Source: Chitinivibrionales bacterium (GTDB lineage: Bacteria; Fibrobacterota; Chitinivibrionia; Chitinivibrionales; JANQEN01). Taken from it: DNA of 8,362 nt. The position numbers and the translations under genes are program-made. Position 1 is the stretch's first letter. Each line of letters starts with the position of its first letter. Location of the stretch: the NCBI GenBank assembly GCA_030593665.1, contig JAUVGS010000065.1:1-8362 (forward strand), in the 5' to 3' direction. This document shows positions 1 to 6,836 of this stretch, in pieces. The notes beneath the pieces were generated by a model that was not told where the DNA came from, ran no database searches, and was given only the letters and a program-made list of their open reading frames with translations.

Positions 1-690
1 GATCACCTGCATGAACCCGTTAAGCCATGCGACATCAGTACCGGGTTTCTGCCGCAGGAACAGGTCTGCATGGATCGAAAGCGGTGTTTCGCGCGGGTCA
101 ATCACCAGCAGCCTGGCGCCGTTTTCCTTTGCCTTTAACACCCGCGATCCTATCAGGGGATGCTGCTCTATGGTATTACTGCCGGTAATGAGGATACATT
201 CGGTTTCTTCTACTTCAGGTATCGAGTTGGTCATGGCGCCGCTGCCGAAGGCTGCCGCCAGACCCGCTACGGTCGAGGCATGGCACAGTCTGGCACAGTG
301 GTCAACGTTGTTTGTGCCGATCACTGCGCGGGCAAGTTTCATATGCAGGAAATTTTCCTCATTGGTACATTTCGCTGAGGAGAGCAGGGCGATTGCGTCC
401 GGAGAAGCCTCCTGTTTTATTTTCTGCAGGCCCGCAACAACAGCATCCAGGGCCTCATCCCATGACGCTTCTTCAAATTCGCCGTTTTTCCGGATGAGCG
501 GTGTTTTCAAACGATCCGGATGGCTGATAAATTCATGTGCCTGCAGACCTTTTACACACAACTTACCTTGACTGATTCTATCGGTCTGACACGGCTCAAT
601 TGCGACAATTTTCCCCTCAACTACAACCAGGTAGAAATTACAGCCGCACCCGCAATAGGGACAGGTAGTAAGGACATAATCACTATGCAT
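1..690 (-). CDS. fdhA: Formate dehydrogenase catalytic subunit, N-terminal part (runs off window start)
   Basis: Molybdopterin oxidoreductase that interconverts formate and CO2 at a Mo/W bis-MGD centre. I translated this frame by hand: it is open for 230 residues from the ATG at 690 to base 1. The first [4Fe-4S] cluster motif is C10-x2-C13-x3-C17-x27-C45, followed by K47 in KLCVKG. The active-site segment is around NNVDHCARLCHAST (residues 127-140). C136 sits where E. coli FdhF has selenocysteine 140, and H137 matches its neighbouring catalytic His. The protein starts directly at the cluster domain, so it lacks the long ferredoxin-like N-terminus of NAD-dependent FdhA; its electron partner should be a separate subunit, most simply the gene just upstream. 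The start overlaps that gene by 8 bp and has an AAGGGG Shine-Dalgarno 7 nt away. The family call is firm. The direction in vivo (formate oxidation or CO2 reduction) is not visible. Confidence 0.93.
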   Translation of the reverse strand, partial: MHSDYVLTTCPYCGCGCNFYLVVVEGKIVAIEPCQTDRISQGKLCVKGLQAHEFISHPDRLKTPLIRKNGEFEEASWDEALDAVVAGLQKIKQEASPDAIALLSSAKCTNEENFLHMKLARAVIGTNNVDHCARLCHASTVAGLAAAFGSGAMTNSIPEVEETECILITGSNTIEQHPLIGSRVLKAKENGARLLVIDPRETPLSIHADLFLRQKPGTDVAWLNGFMQVI

Positions 691-1660
691 CGTGCCACCC
701 CTTTGCTCTGCGACCGGGAAACGTATCGAGTATTTTTTTCTTGTGGTTTTCGGAAATATCGGGAATAAAATCAAACATTTCGACCGAGTCCTCATGGCGG
801 ACAATATCAACCAGCATTCTCAACGGCAGATGTGCCGGGCACGCCTCTTCACAGAAACCGCAATGGGTGCATCGTTTAATAATGTGATAGGCGCGGGCAA
901 TATGGTATAACGGGGCAGGCGGCAGTTCACCAGGCGTTGCCCACTCTTCCAGTCTACACTCCTCTTCAACAAACACCGGACAGATATCACGGCACCCATA
1001 ACATTTGATACATTTTGACATATGATACTGCCAGTACTCACGCCGCTGCTCCACGCTCATCTGACGGACTTTCCTTAATTCCGCCGCTGCGTTACTCTCT
1101 GCCGGCGCCTCCGGCTCACCAAGTGTCAATTCCCGAAACACGCTGCTCATGGCAGGATTTTCCGGATTTTCTTTCGTACATGCCAGCGCACAATCGCCGC
1201 ACTGCACACATTTTATTTCATCAATTTTAATGCGGTCTATCCACAACTCTCCCTGATGTTCAACGAGCTTTTCAAGGTCAGGCATATCCACCGTAGCACA
1301 CAAACCGCACCCCGTGCACTTTTCAGGATCCACATACCGCGCTTTCCGTTTAACTTTCACAGTAAAATGGCCGGCTTCACCTTCAACACTGTCAAGGTCG
1401 GCATAGGTAACAAGTTCTATATTGATATGCTTTCCGACCTGCACCAGCTTGGGTGAAAGAATACACATAGCACAGTCGTTGGTCGGGAAGGTTTTATCCA
1501 ACTGGGGCATGGTACCGCCAATAGACGGACTTCTATCGACCAGGTAGACTTTATAGCCGCTTTCAGCACAATCAATCGAAGCCTGCATACCGGCAATACC
1601 GGCGCCGACAACCATCACTGCACCGATGTTCTTTTTCTTTGTGTTTGTTTGTTTACTCAT
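683..1660 (-). CDS. Half-HdrA flavoprotein fused to ferredoxin dicluster domain (FdhB/HdrC-like)
   Basis: Probable electron-transfer subunit linking formate dehydrogenase to the Hdr-like proteins. Residues about 12-50 form a Rossmann FAD-binding motif (GAGIAG, 19-24; D42 at the end of strand 2). They are followed by the HdrA hallmark FPTNDCAMCILSPK with C63 and C66. Residues 115-161 resemble the ferredoxin insert of HdrA: C115, C118, C121, then C151-x2-C154-x2-C157-x3-C161. The expected fourth ligand of the first cluster is Asp125. After this the remainder of the HdrA flavin domain is absent. A linker rich in Ala and Glu (about 180-205) leads to a second dicluster domain: C217, C220, C223, C227 and C264, C267, C270, C274, resembling FdhB- and HdrC-type subunits. 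At 325 residues it is about half a full HdrA. It overlaps fdhA by 8 bp. No good Shine-Dalgarno precedes its ATG. Whether it still binds FAD is uncertain. Confidence 0.85.
   Translation of the reverse strand: MSKQTNTKKKNIGAVMVVGAGIAGMQASIDCAESGYKVYLVDRSPSIGGTMPQLDKTFPTNDCAMCILSPKLVQVGKHINIELVTYADLDSVEGEAGHFTVKVKRKARYVDPEKCTGCGLCATVDMPDLEKLVEHQGELWIDRIKIDEIKCVQCGDCALACTKENPENPAMSSVFRELTLGEPEAPAESNAAAELRKVRQMSVEQRREYWQYHMSKCIKCYGCRDICPVFVEEECRLEEWATPGELPPAPLYHIARAYHIIKRCTHCGFCEEACPAHLPLRMLVDIVRHEDSVEMFDFIPDISENHKKKILDTFPGRRAKGWHDA
698..703 (-). promoter_or_regulatory. Ribosome binding site of fdhA
   Basis: AAGGGG on the minus strand, 7 nt before the ATG at 690. It lies inside the end of the preceding gene and supports the 8-bp overlapping start of fdhA, consistent with translational coupling. 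Confidence 0.65.
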
Positions 1661-1706
1661 ACGATAATTAATGCCCGGTTATAACTTTTAATCAAACACT
1701 TCCCTG

Positions 1707-2174
1707 TTACAATTCTTTTATAGCTTTCTCAACGTTCTCTTTTATCTGTTCCTTTGACACCTCTCCCGCACCTGTCAGGAGATTGATGCTGTCCTTTCTG
1801 AATTCACCGGCTGCTGCGGTTATAGTCTCAATTTTTTCAAGAATATCCGCTGAAGCATGTCCTTCTTCAATTGCCATGTCTCTCAGAACCGTCATGATAT
1901 CGGCAAAACTGACCTCCTGCGGACAATTTGCCGTACAGGCATAACACTGGGCACAGAGCCAGATCATCTTCGATGAAAGGACTTCCTTGCGCAGGCCGAG
2001 AAGAATCATCCGGATAATCTTACGGGGATTATACCCGCTCTCCACCTGAAATACCGGGCAACCACTCGTACAGGTTCCGCATGAAAAACATTTTTTTATA
2101 TTCTCCGCACCCGGTTTACCGGCAACTTCATATTTAAACTTCGGATCAGCTTTACTGATATGTATCTTTTCCAT
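1707..2174 (-). CDS. hdrC: HdrC-like iron-sulfur subunit
   Basis: Heterodisulfide reductase subunit C family, a small soluble protein that passes electrons between HdrA-type flavoproteins and partner subunits. Two [4Fe-4S] motifs are visible: C29-x2-C32-x2-C35-x3-C39-P and C74-x2-C77-x2-C80-x3-C84-P. A helical, charged C-terminus (about 100-155) follows. Its 155 residues are normal for the family. I chose the ATG at 2174 because AAGGA lies 10 nt upstream; a GTG at 2183 in the same frame would leave only one base between that site and the start. There is no HdrE-like membrane domain, so it is probably cytoplasmic. No HdrB (CCG-domain) partner is next to it, which is unusual. A mobile element separates it from metF. 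Confidence 0.88.
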   Translation of the reverse strand: MEKIHISKADPKFKYEVAGKPGAENIKKCFSCGTCTSGCPVFQVESGYNPRKIIRMILLGLRKEVLSSKMIWLCAQCYACTANCPQEVSFADIMTVLRDMAIEEGHASADILEKIETITAAAGEFRKDSINLLTGAGEVSKEQIKENVEKAIKEL

Positions 2175-2202
2175 GCTTACCACATCCTTTTATTCTTAAT
2201 TT

Positions 2203-2364
2203 GTGCCTGTCTATAAATATCATTTCCCCCTTGCGGAGGATTACACCGCGCATGTTTTTAGCGGGCGAAGTGCGCCAAAGGTGTAAATCCATGCCTGTAT
2301 TTTATAGATTCCGGCCTAAAAACGTACCGGAATGACGTCAACAAGGCACTTTTCGGACAGACAC
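2203..2364. mobile_element. MITE-like non-coding element with terminal inverted repeats and 6-bp target duplication
   Basis: This 162-bp non-coding segment begins with GTGCCTGTC (2203-2211) and ends with GACAGACAC (2356-2364), which are inverted repeats with one mismatch. It is flanked on both sides by TAATTT (2197-2202 and 2365-2370), the expected target-site duplication. Internally it has nested dyads: CTATAAATA/TATTTTATAG (2211-2219 and 2298-2307), GGATTACACC/GGTGTAAATCC (2238-2247 and 2280-2290) and a perfect 7-bp stem at 2308-2333. It carries no ORF. Excising the element plus one TAATTT copy leaves metF with a TAA stop and hdrC 21 bp downstream with its own ribosome site, as expected for an operon. 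No transposase is present, so mobilisation would be in trans. The family is not recognised, and the AT-rich duplication could arise by chance. Confidence 0.6.
2308..2333. repeat. Perfect 7-bp inverted repeat (stem-loop) inside the MITE-like element
   Basis: ATTCCGG (2308-2314) and CCGGAAT (2327-2333) can pair around a 12-nt loop. An 8-bp palindrome TGACGTCA (2333-2340) adjoins it. No T-run follows on either strand, so it is not a convincing intrinsic terminator. Confidence 0.6.
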
Positions 2365-3317
2365 TAATTTTTCAGTTCCGGTCTCGGCAACAATCCAGCC
2401 TGCTCGACAATCTCCGGTACCCTTTTCTCCCATTCAATTGCCATTAAATGCACGCCGGCTAGTCCTTCCATCTCCTTCAGTCGCTGTATCTGCTCCACAC
2501 AGATTTTAATTCCTTCCGCTGCTTTATCTTCAACTTTGGAAAGCCGATTTATATAGTAATCAGGCACGGTCAAGCCTGCCACGTTGTCACGCATATACTT
2601 GGCCATACCGACCGATTTCAGGGGTGTTATACCTGCCATAATCCTTATTTTTTCATGGAGGCCTCTATCCCGAACCTGCTTCATCCATTCCTCAAACCTT
2701 TCCATATCATAGATACACTGGGTTTGAATAAAATCCATCCCGGCAGCTACTTTTTTTGCAAGACGAATGACTCTGAACTCAAAGGGGTCGCCAAAAGGAT
2801 TTGCCGCGCCGCCGATATAAATTTTCGGTTCAACAATCGGAGCTTTCTTGGAGTTTTTTATCTCATCACCGCATGCGAATATCTTCTCATCACGCATCTG
2901 TTTCAGCATGTAAATCAACTGGATGGAATCCATATCAAAAACATTTTTACTGGTCGGATGATTACCAAATTTCTGGTGATCACCGGTAAGACAGAGGATA
3001 TTCTTCATGCCCAAGGCGGCAGCGCCAAGCACATCACTCTGAATTGCGATGCGGTTCCTGTCCCGGCAGGTTATTTGAATAATCGGCTCCAATCCCTCCT
3101 GCATGGCAAGATACCCTGCTGCGATGGAAGACATACGAACAATCGCAGTCTGGTTATCGGTTATATTAACGGCATCAACATTTCCTTTAAGATAGCCGGC
3201 TTTAGTTTTAATAACCTCAACATCCGCACTCTTCGGCGGGCCAAGCTCTGCGGTAATGGCAAATTCACCTTTTTCAAAAATTCTTTCCAACCGGCTGCCC
3301 GCTTTTAAATTACTCAT
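2364..3317 (-). CDS. metF: 5,10-methylene-tetrahydrofolate reductase, MetF type
   Basis: Flavoprotein TIM-barrel enzyme that reduces methylene-THF to methyl-THF, the last folate step of the Wood-Ljungdahl methyl branch. E24 in TAELGPP corresponds to the catalytic Glu28 of E. coli MetF. D113 in LTGD corresponds to Asp120 near the flavin. CRDRNR (84-89) and the IQTQ segment (197-200) are further family hallmarks. The length, 317 residues, is complete. It starts at an ATGA overlap with metV (ATG 3317-3315, TGA 3316-3314), with an AGGA-type site 9 nt upstream inside metV. Tight linkage to MetV, MvhD and Hdr genes places it with the acetogen-type MetFV enzymes, which take electrons from Fe-S partners instead of using NAD(P)H alone. 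Its TAG stop uses the last base of the neighbouring MITE-like element. Confidence 0.95.
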   Translation of the reverse strand: MSNLKAGSRLERIFEKGEFAITAELGPPKSADVEVIKTKAGYLKGNVDAVNITDNQTAIVRMSSIAAGYLAMQEGLEPIIQITCRDRNRIAIQSDVLGAAALGMKNILCLTGDHQKFGNHPTSKNVFDMDSIQLIYMLKQMRDEKIFACGDEIKNSKKAPIVEPKIYIGGAANPFGDPFEFRVIRLAKKVAAGMDFIQTQCIYDMERFEEWMKQVRDRGLHEKIRIMAGITPLKSVGMAKYMRDNVAGLTVPDYYINRLSKVEDKAAEGIKICVEQIQRLKEMEGLAGVHLMAIEWEKRVPEIVEQAGLLPRPELKN

Positions 3318-3985
3318 AGCACCATATCCTCTCTTACTATTTTCCCAGGACCGCCGTCACGACCGGTACTCCAATCCTTAATCAACTGATTCTCTTCAAG
3401 ATTATCCAGACATCCGAGAAGTTTCATTCTATCGTAAATAAGCTGCCACGCACAATCGATATTGTCCGGGTCAACTTCACACTTGCCGTCCTGCGAACCG
3501 CCGCACGGGCCGTTCAACAGACTCTTTGAACATCGTGCAATCGGGCATATTCCCCCGAATATATCCAAGACACAGTCACCACATCCCCCACATCGTTCCG
3601 ACCAGATTCCCTGCTGCTCAACAGCGCCGTAAAATTTAGTATTCAGGGCAGGCAACACTCTTGTACCTTCAAATATTTCGCTGCAGAACTGCACACCAAC
3701 ACCGCAGGCCATGGAAAGGACAACGTCCGCCCACTCAATTTTATCCTTTATTTCATCAAAAAACTCCCTGTCACACTGCCTCTCAATAGTAGCTTCCCGG
3801 ATTTCCATCTGAATCCCGTTTTCCTTGTTTGCCAGCCGCATTGTTGATGCAAGAATCCCGACCTCTTTTTCACCACCTGCCATACACACCGTAACACAGG
3901 TGCCGCAGCCCAGTATCAACACCTTTTCATATCCCTTGACCGACTCATACACTTTATCAAAAGGCTTTTGTTCGGCAACAATCAT
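3314..3985 (-). CDS. metV: MetV, methylene-THF reductase iron-sulfur/zinc partner subunit
   Basis: Partner subunit of MetF (MTHFR C-terminal-like family) that is thought to carry electrons to the MetF flavin. The N-terminal motif GCGTCVTVCMAGGEKEV has C27, C30 and C34, typical of MetV. The C-terminal half is rich in cysteine: C132-x2-C135-x2-C138, C147, C152, C161, C169 and C178, in the characteristic CGGCGDC ... CPIARCSKSLLNGPCGG pattern. C71, C94 and C101 lie between. Its 223 residues are normal for the family. The start at 3985 is set by a strong AGAAGGA ribosome site 6 nt upstream. It is 14 bp after mvhD and overlaps metF by 4 bp, so the two MTHFR subunits are probably translationally coupled. 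Confidence 0.93.
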   Translation of the reverse strand: MIVAEQKPFDKVYESVKGYEKVLILGCGTCVTVCMAGGEKEVGILASTMRLANKENGIQMEIREATIERQCDREFFDEIKDKIEWADVVLSMACGVGVQFCSEIFEGTRVLPALNTKFYGAVEQQGIWSERCGGCGDCVLDIFGGICPIARCSKSLLNGPCGGSQDGKCEVDPDNIDCAWQLIYDRMKLLGCLDNLEENQLIKDWSTGRDGGPGKIVREDMVL

Positions 3986-3991
3986 CTCATA

Positions 3992-3998
3992 TCCTTCT
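3992..3998 (-). promoter_or_regulatory. Strong ribosome binding site of metV
   Basis: AGAAGGA on the minus strand, 6 nt before the ATG at 3985. It is the clearest Shine-Dalgarno site in the operon and decides the start against other nearby frames. Confidence 0.7.
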
Positions 3999-3999
3999 G

Positions 4000-4377
4000 T
4001 TAAAAAAGATTGTTTTTCATCTCCTGCACAATTGCCAGAAATTTATACGTATCCAGGGAAGAAATGAAATCCATTCTCACTCTACCTTCATTTACACCTG
4101 CATCCTTCAGAGCCTTTTTAACCACATCGATTCGTTTTTGTGCCCGATAATTACCCCGGATAAATTTGCAGTTATCCAGCGGACATCCAAGGACCAGAAC
4201 GCCGGGAGCGCCATTCTCCAGGTATTTCAGCATAAGACCGACTTCAACCTTGCCGGAACAGGGCAGCTTTACCACCTTTACCGCCCGCATTATCTTATTC
4301 TCCGAAATAGACTCTGCAACCAGGTATGCTGAGTTCTCACAACATAAAACAATTAATTCGCTTTTCTTTCTTGCCAT
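4000..4377 (-). CDS. mvhD: MvhD/FlpD-family [2Fe-2S] electron-transfer subunit
   Basis: Small iron-sulfur protein of the MvhD (hydrogenase delta subunit) family, which carries electrons from a hydrogenase or formate dehydrogenase to HdrA. Family features are C12-C13, KLPCSGKVEVGLMLKYLENG with C40, VLGCPLDNCKF with C65 and C70, and IRGNYRAQKR; the C-terminal ISSLDTYKF segment also fits. The length of 125 residues is typical. Its ATG follows the TAA of the preceding HdrA-like gene with no base between. In QmoB an MvhD-like domain is fused to the C-terminus of an HdrA-like flavoprotein, so this zero-gap pair looks like a split QmoB. All ligand positions are Cys, with no sign of a selenocysteine variant. 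Confidence 0.92.
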   Translation of the reverse strand: MARKKSELIVLCCENSAYLVAESISENKIMRAVKVVKLPCSGKVEVGLMLKYLENGAPGVLVLGCPLDNCKFIRGNYRAQKRIDVVKKALKDAGVNEGRVRMDFISSLDTYKFLAIVQEMKNNLF

Positions 4378-5583
4378 TTAACCAACCTGTCCCAGAAGTA
4401 TATCGTCTGTATAAGCCGGTAATTCTATAGCTTTCGCCGGGCATTCTCCCACACAGATGCCGCACTTCTGACATGCTTCAGGTACTGCTTCAGCAACTTT
4501 TTTACTCTGGTTTATAATCATTGCCTTATGAGGACAACTGCGTATGCAGGTAAGACATAATGCACATTTCTCTTCATCCACGACTGCATGAGAAAGTTCA
4601 ACCACCAGATTTTTCTGTGCCAGCAGCGAATGCACTGAAAGTGCTGTGCTTTTCGCATCGGTGATAATCTGAGGGACATAGTATTGACCGCGGCAGGCGC
4701 CCACAACGAAAACACCGGGGCGATTTGTCCGGCCAGGGAAAAAATGAACGTTATTGTCCTGCATCTGGCCGAGAGCATCCCTGTTCACCCCGACTATCTC
4801 CGCAAGCATAGAATCCGCCGACACATCTAACCCGTAAGGGCTGATCCCCACTCTTTCACACACTACCTCAATAAAATCATTCAGTATCACATCTCTTGTA
4901 GTAACGGCAATCCCGTTTTCTGTCGGGGCAAAGGTAATAGCTCCCTCATATTTAATAATATTCACCGATGCATCTCTCGCTGTATCATACAAAGTTTCCA
5001 GTTCAAGCGATGCAACCCTTATTTCCCTGCAGAATATGTATACTTCGGCATTATGGTTTAACTGCAAATCCATGGCCAGATTCAAAACCATCTCGGCGCC
5101 GGCCTTTGTCTCTTCAATATTCAAATCAAGGACAAGACCAACAGGAGTACGATGGTCCGCTTCCTGTTCACCCGCGATACTGTTTTTCACCTCGGTGATG
5201 GGTACTATATTTTCATTATTGAAAACAGCGGAACCGCTGTTACCGGCAATACCGGTAGCAAGGACAACCGCACCGCATAAAACAGTTTTATCTCTCTTCG
5301 GGGTTTTTACTGTAGCGGTAAAGGCACCCACATGGCCGGTGAGATCGACAAGTTCGGATTGGGTTAAAACGTCTACCCTTGAGAGTATCTTTTTAAAATC
5401 ACTCATTTCATTATTATTTACGCTCTGTCCACCAAGTGTATCGGATCGTTCAATCAATGTCGTTTCATACCCGCAGCTTTTCAATTCCTGTGCAGTATGA
5501 ATACCTGCTATACCGCCGCCAATTACCAGTACACTCTGCTGCAGTGCAATTTTTTTGGTTTCAAATACCATTTTGCTGCTCAT
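4378..5583 (-). CDS. HdrA-like flavoprotein with C-terminal ferredoxin domain (QmoB-like)
   Basis: FAD-binding electron-transfer protein of the HdrA family. With the start at 5583 it has 401 residues. A Rossmann FAD motif GGGIAG lies at 22-27 with E45 at the end of strand 2. A second nucleotide-binding region spans about 145-250, and the flavin-domain close FVVGACRG is at 292-299. Two C-terminal [4Fe-4S] motifs follow: C340, C343, C346, C350-P and C371, C374, C377, C381-P. It lacks the ferredoxin insert found in full HdrA. I chose ATG 5583 because it forms an ATGA overlap with the stop of the upstream gene; an in-frame ATG at 5619 would overlap that gene by 40 bp. Together with the adjacent MvhD it reproduces the QmoB domain order. 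The exact partner and flavin role are inferred. Confidence 0.9.
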   Translation of the reverse strand: MSSKMVFETKKIALQQSVLVIGGGIAGIHTAQELKSCGYETTLIERSDTLGGQSVNNNEMSDFKKILSRVDVLTQSELVDLTGHVGAFTATVKTPKRDKTVLCGAVVLATGIAGNSGSAVFNNENIVPITEVKNSIAGEQEADHRTPVGLVLDLNIEETKAGAEMVLNLAMDLQLNHNAEVYIFCREIRVASLELETLYDTARDASVNIIKYEGAITFAPTENGIAVTTRDVILNDFIEVVCERVGISPYGLDVSADSMLAEIVGVNRDALGQMQDNNVHFFPGRTNRPGVFVVGACRGQYYVPQIITDAKSTALSVHSLLAQKNLVVELSHAVVDEEKCALCLTCIRSCPHKAMIINQSKKVAEAVPEACQKCGICVGECPAKAIELPAYTDDILLGQVG

Positions 5584-6767
5584 TTCCCCAATTTTCCCAT
5601 ATCCAATGCCACTGCACACGCTGAAGCGATTGAATCACTAATTGTCTGAGGCTCTTTACACGTTCCGGCAACAAACACATTCGGCGCCGCAGAATTAAAA
5701 AAGCCGAATTCATTACGCTCCAGGCCGAAAAGTTCAGAAAGAGAATCTGCACCGTCGCACGGTCCCATACCCACGGATAATACAACAACATCATGCTCAG
5801 CAGTAGTTTCTGTTCCCGAAGCGCCTTCAATTTTAAGTCTCAGTTTGCCATTGCCATTCTGTTCAATACTGAATGGAATTCCTCTAATAAACTCTATCCC
5901 TCCATCAATCAGATCTTTTCGTAACAGAGAAAACGTCTTATCAAAATTCTGAATATCTATATAGTACACGGTTACCTTCGCTTCCGTATTACGATATTTT
6001 AATATTCCGGCAATACGCAATGCATAGGCACAGCACACACTTGAGCAGTAATTTCTCCCGATGAGTGGATCCCGTGAGCCTACGCATTGAATGAAGGCTA
6101 CGTCTTCCGAAGGTTTTTTCAGGTAGGCCTGTCCGGACAGGATATCTTCAGCCTCCGCACCGGACAGCACATTATCGAAACGGCTGTATCCGAAGCGTGG
6201 TTTTAATGCAGCATTATATGGTTCATGCCCGGTTGCAACAAGAACGCCATCGGCTGAAATTTTTACCTGGTTGGTTGCGTTTTCACCGGTAATTGCCGAT
6301 TCAGTGCAGGCGGTAACACACTTGTTACACTCTTTTCCGTTATGCAGGAGGCAGCGGGTATAATCGATACTATACTGACTCAGTTCACCGCGGGTATACC
6401 TGGTGATGCATTTCGCGGGACATACTTCCAGGCAGGCGTTGCAGGCCGTACATTTGGCATGGTTAATAACCGGATTTGCATGAGTAACGGTAAGGGCCGT
6501 TTTCTTTCCCTTATTGTCAAAAAACTCGACTGTTGCGCCGGCAAGAAAAGTAATTTTTTTATGATGTAAAGCTTCGTATATCCTGGTGTGAGCGATACAG
6601 GCACCGCATTTGCTGCATTCATCCGTGGCTTTGCAACAGTAGGAGAGGACCTTGCCGCCGATCTGTGACAGAGCTTCAATGATGGTAACGGCATGCCCCT
6701 GCTGCGCCAGTTCAAACCCGGCAGTACAACCTGTTATTCCGGAACCAACAATTACGAATTTGCTCAT
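5580..6767 (-). CDS. HdrA-like flavoprotein with internal ferredoxin insert (QmoA-like)
   Basis: First gene of the operon, 395 residues. The Rossmann FAD motif is GSGITG (8-13), with E31. A Cys-rich loop follows: C44-C45, then C51, C54 and C57 in ECSKCGAC. The HdrA-type ferredoxin insert carries C106, C109, C112, C116-P and C139-x7-C147-x2-C150-x3-C154. Other HdrA hallmarks are LVATGHEPY (176-184), IQCVGSRD (226-233), YCSSVCCAYA (240-249) and the C-terminal FAD-binding VFVAGTCKEPQTISDSIASA. It lacks both the N-terminal cluster domain and the C-terminal ferredoxin of full HdrA, so its size and make-up are like QmoA. No clear Shine-Dalgarno site precedes the ATG. It could be the flavin site for NAD(P)H or electron bifurcation, but that is inference. 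Confidence 0.9.
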   Translation of the reverse strand: MSKFVIVGSGITGCTAGFELAQQGHAVTIIEALSQIGGKVLSYCCKATDECSKCGACIAHTRIYEALHHKKITFLAGATVEFFDNKGKKTALTVTHANPVINHAKCTACNACLEVCPAKCITRYTRGELSQYSIDYTRCLLHNGKECNKCVTACTESAITGENATNQVKISADGVLVATGHEPYNAALKPRFGYSRFDNVLSGAEAEDILSGQAYLKKPSEDVAFIQCVGSRDPLIGRNYCSSVCCAYALRIAGILKYRNTEAKVTVYYIDIQNFDKTFSLLRKDLIDGGIEFIRGIPFSIEQNGNGKLRLKIEGASGTETTAEHDVVVLSVGMGPCDGADSLSELFGLERNEFGFFNSAAPNVFVAGTCKEPQTISDSIASACAVALDMGKLGK

Positions 6768-6781
6768 ATCAATAATTCGTT

Positions 6782-6797
6782 AAATTGTAAACAATTT
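6782..6797. promoter_or_regulatory. Candidate operator dyad upstream of the operon
   Basis: AAATTGT-aa-ACAATTT is a perfect 7-bp inverted repeat with a 2-bp spacer, beginning 15 bp upstream of the first start codon. Its position in the leader, downstream of the candidate promoter, fits a repressor site. The cognate regulator is unknown. AT-rich dyads can also occur by chance. Confidence 0.35.
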
Positions 6798-6836
6798 CTG
6801 TTAGTTCAACTGAATTAAACCTACCATGCCTGTAAG

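Noticed and set aside
278..290. Selenocysteine in FdhA
   Set aside because: The codon at the position equivalent to Sec140 of E. coli FdhF is TGC (Cys136), not TGA, and the frame has no internal stop.
11..571. Long plus-strand open frame over the left end of the window
   Set aside because: It is antisense to fdhA, whose translation shows clear molybdopterin oxidoreductase motifs; the plus-strand product has no recognisable features.
2655..3308. 217-codon plus-strand open frame
   Set aside because: It lies entirely opposite metF, which has all catalytic motifs; no family resemblance in the plus-strand product.
5584..5619. Longer N-terminus for the second HdrA-like protein from the ATG at 5619
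   Set aside because: It would add 12 residues with no family resemblance and overlap the upstream gene by 40 bp; the ATGA overlap start at 5583 is more natural.
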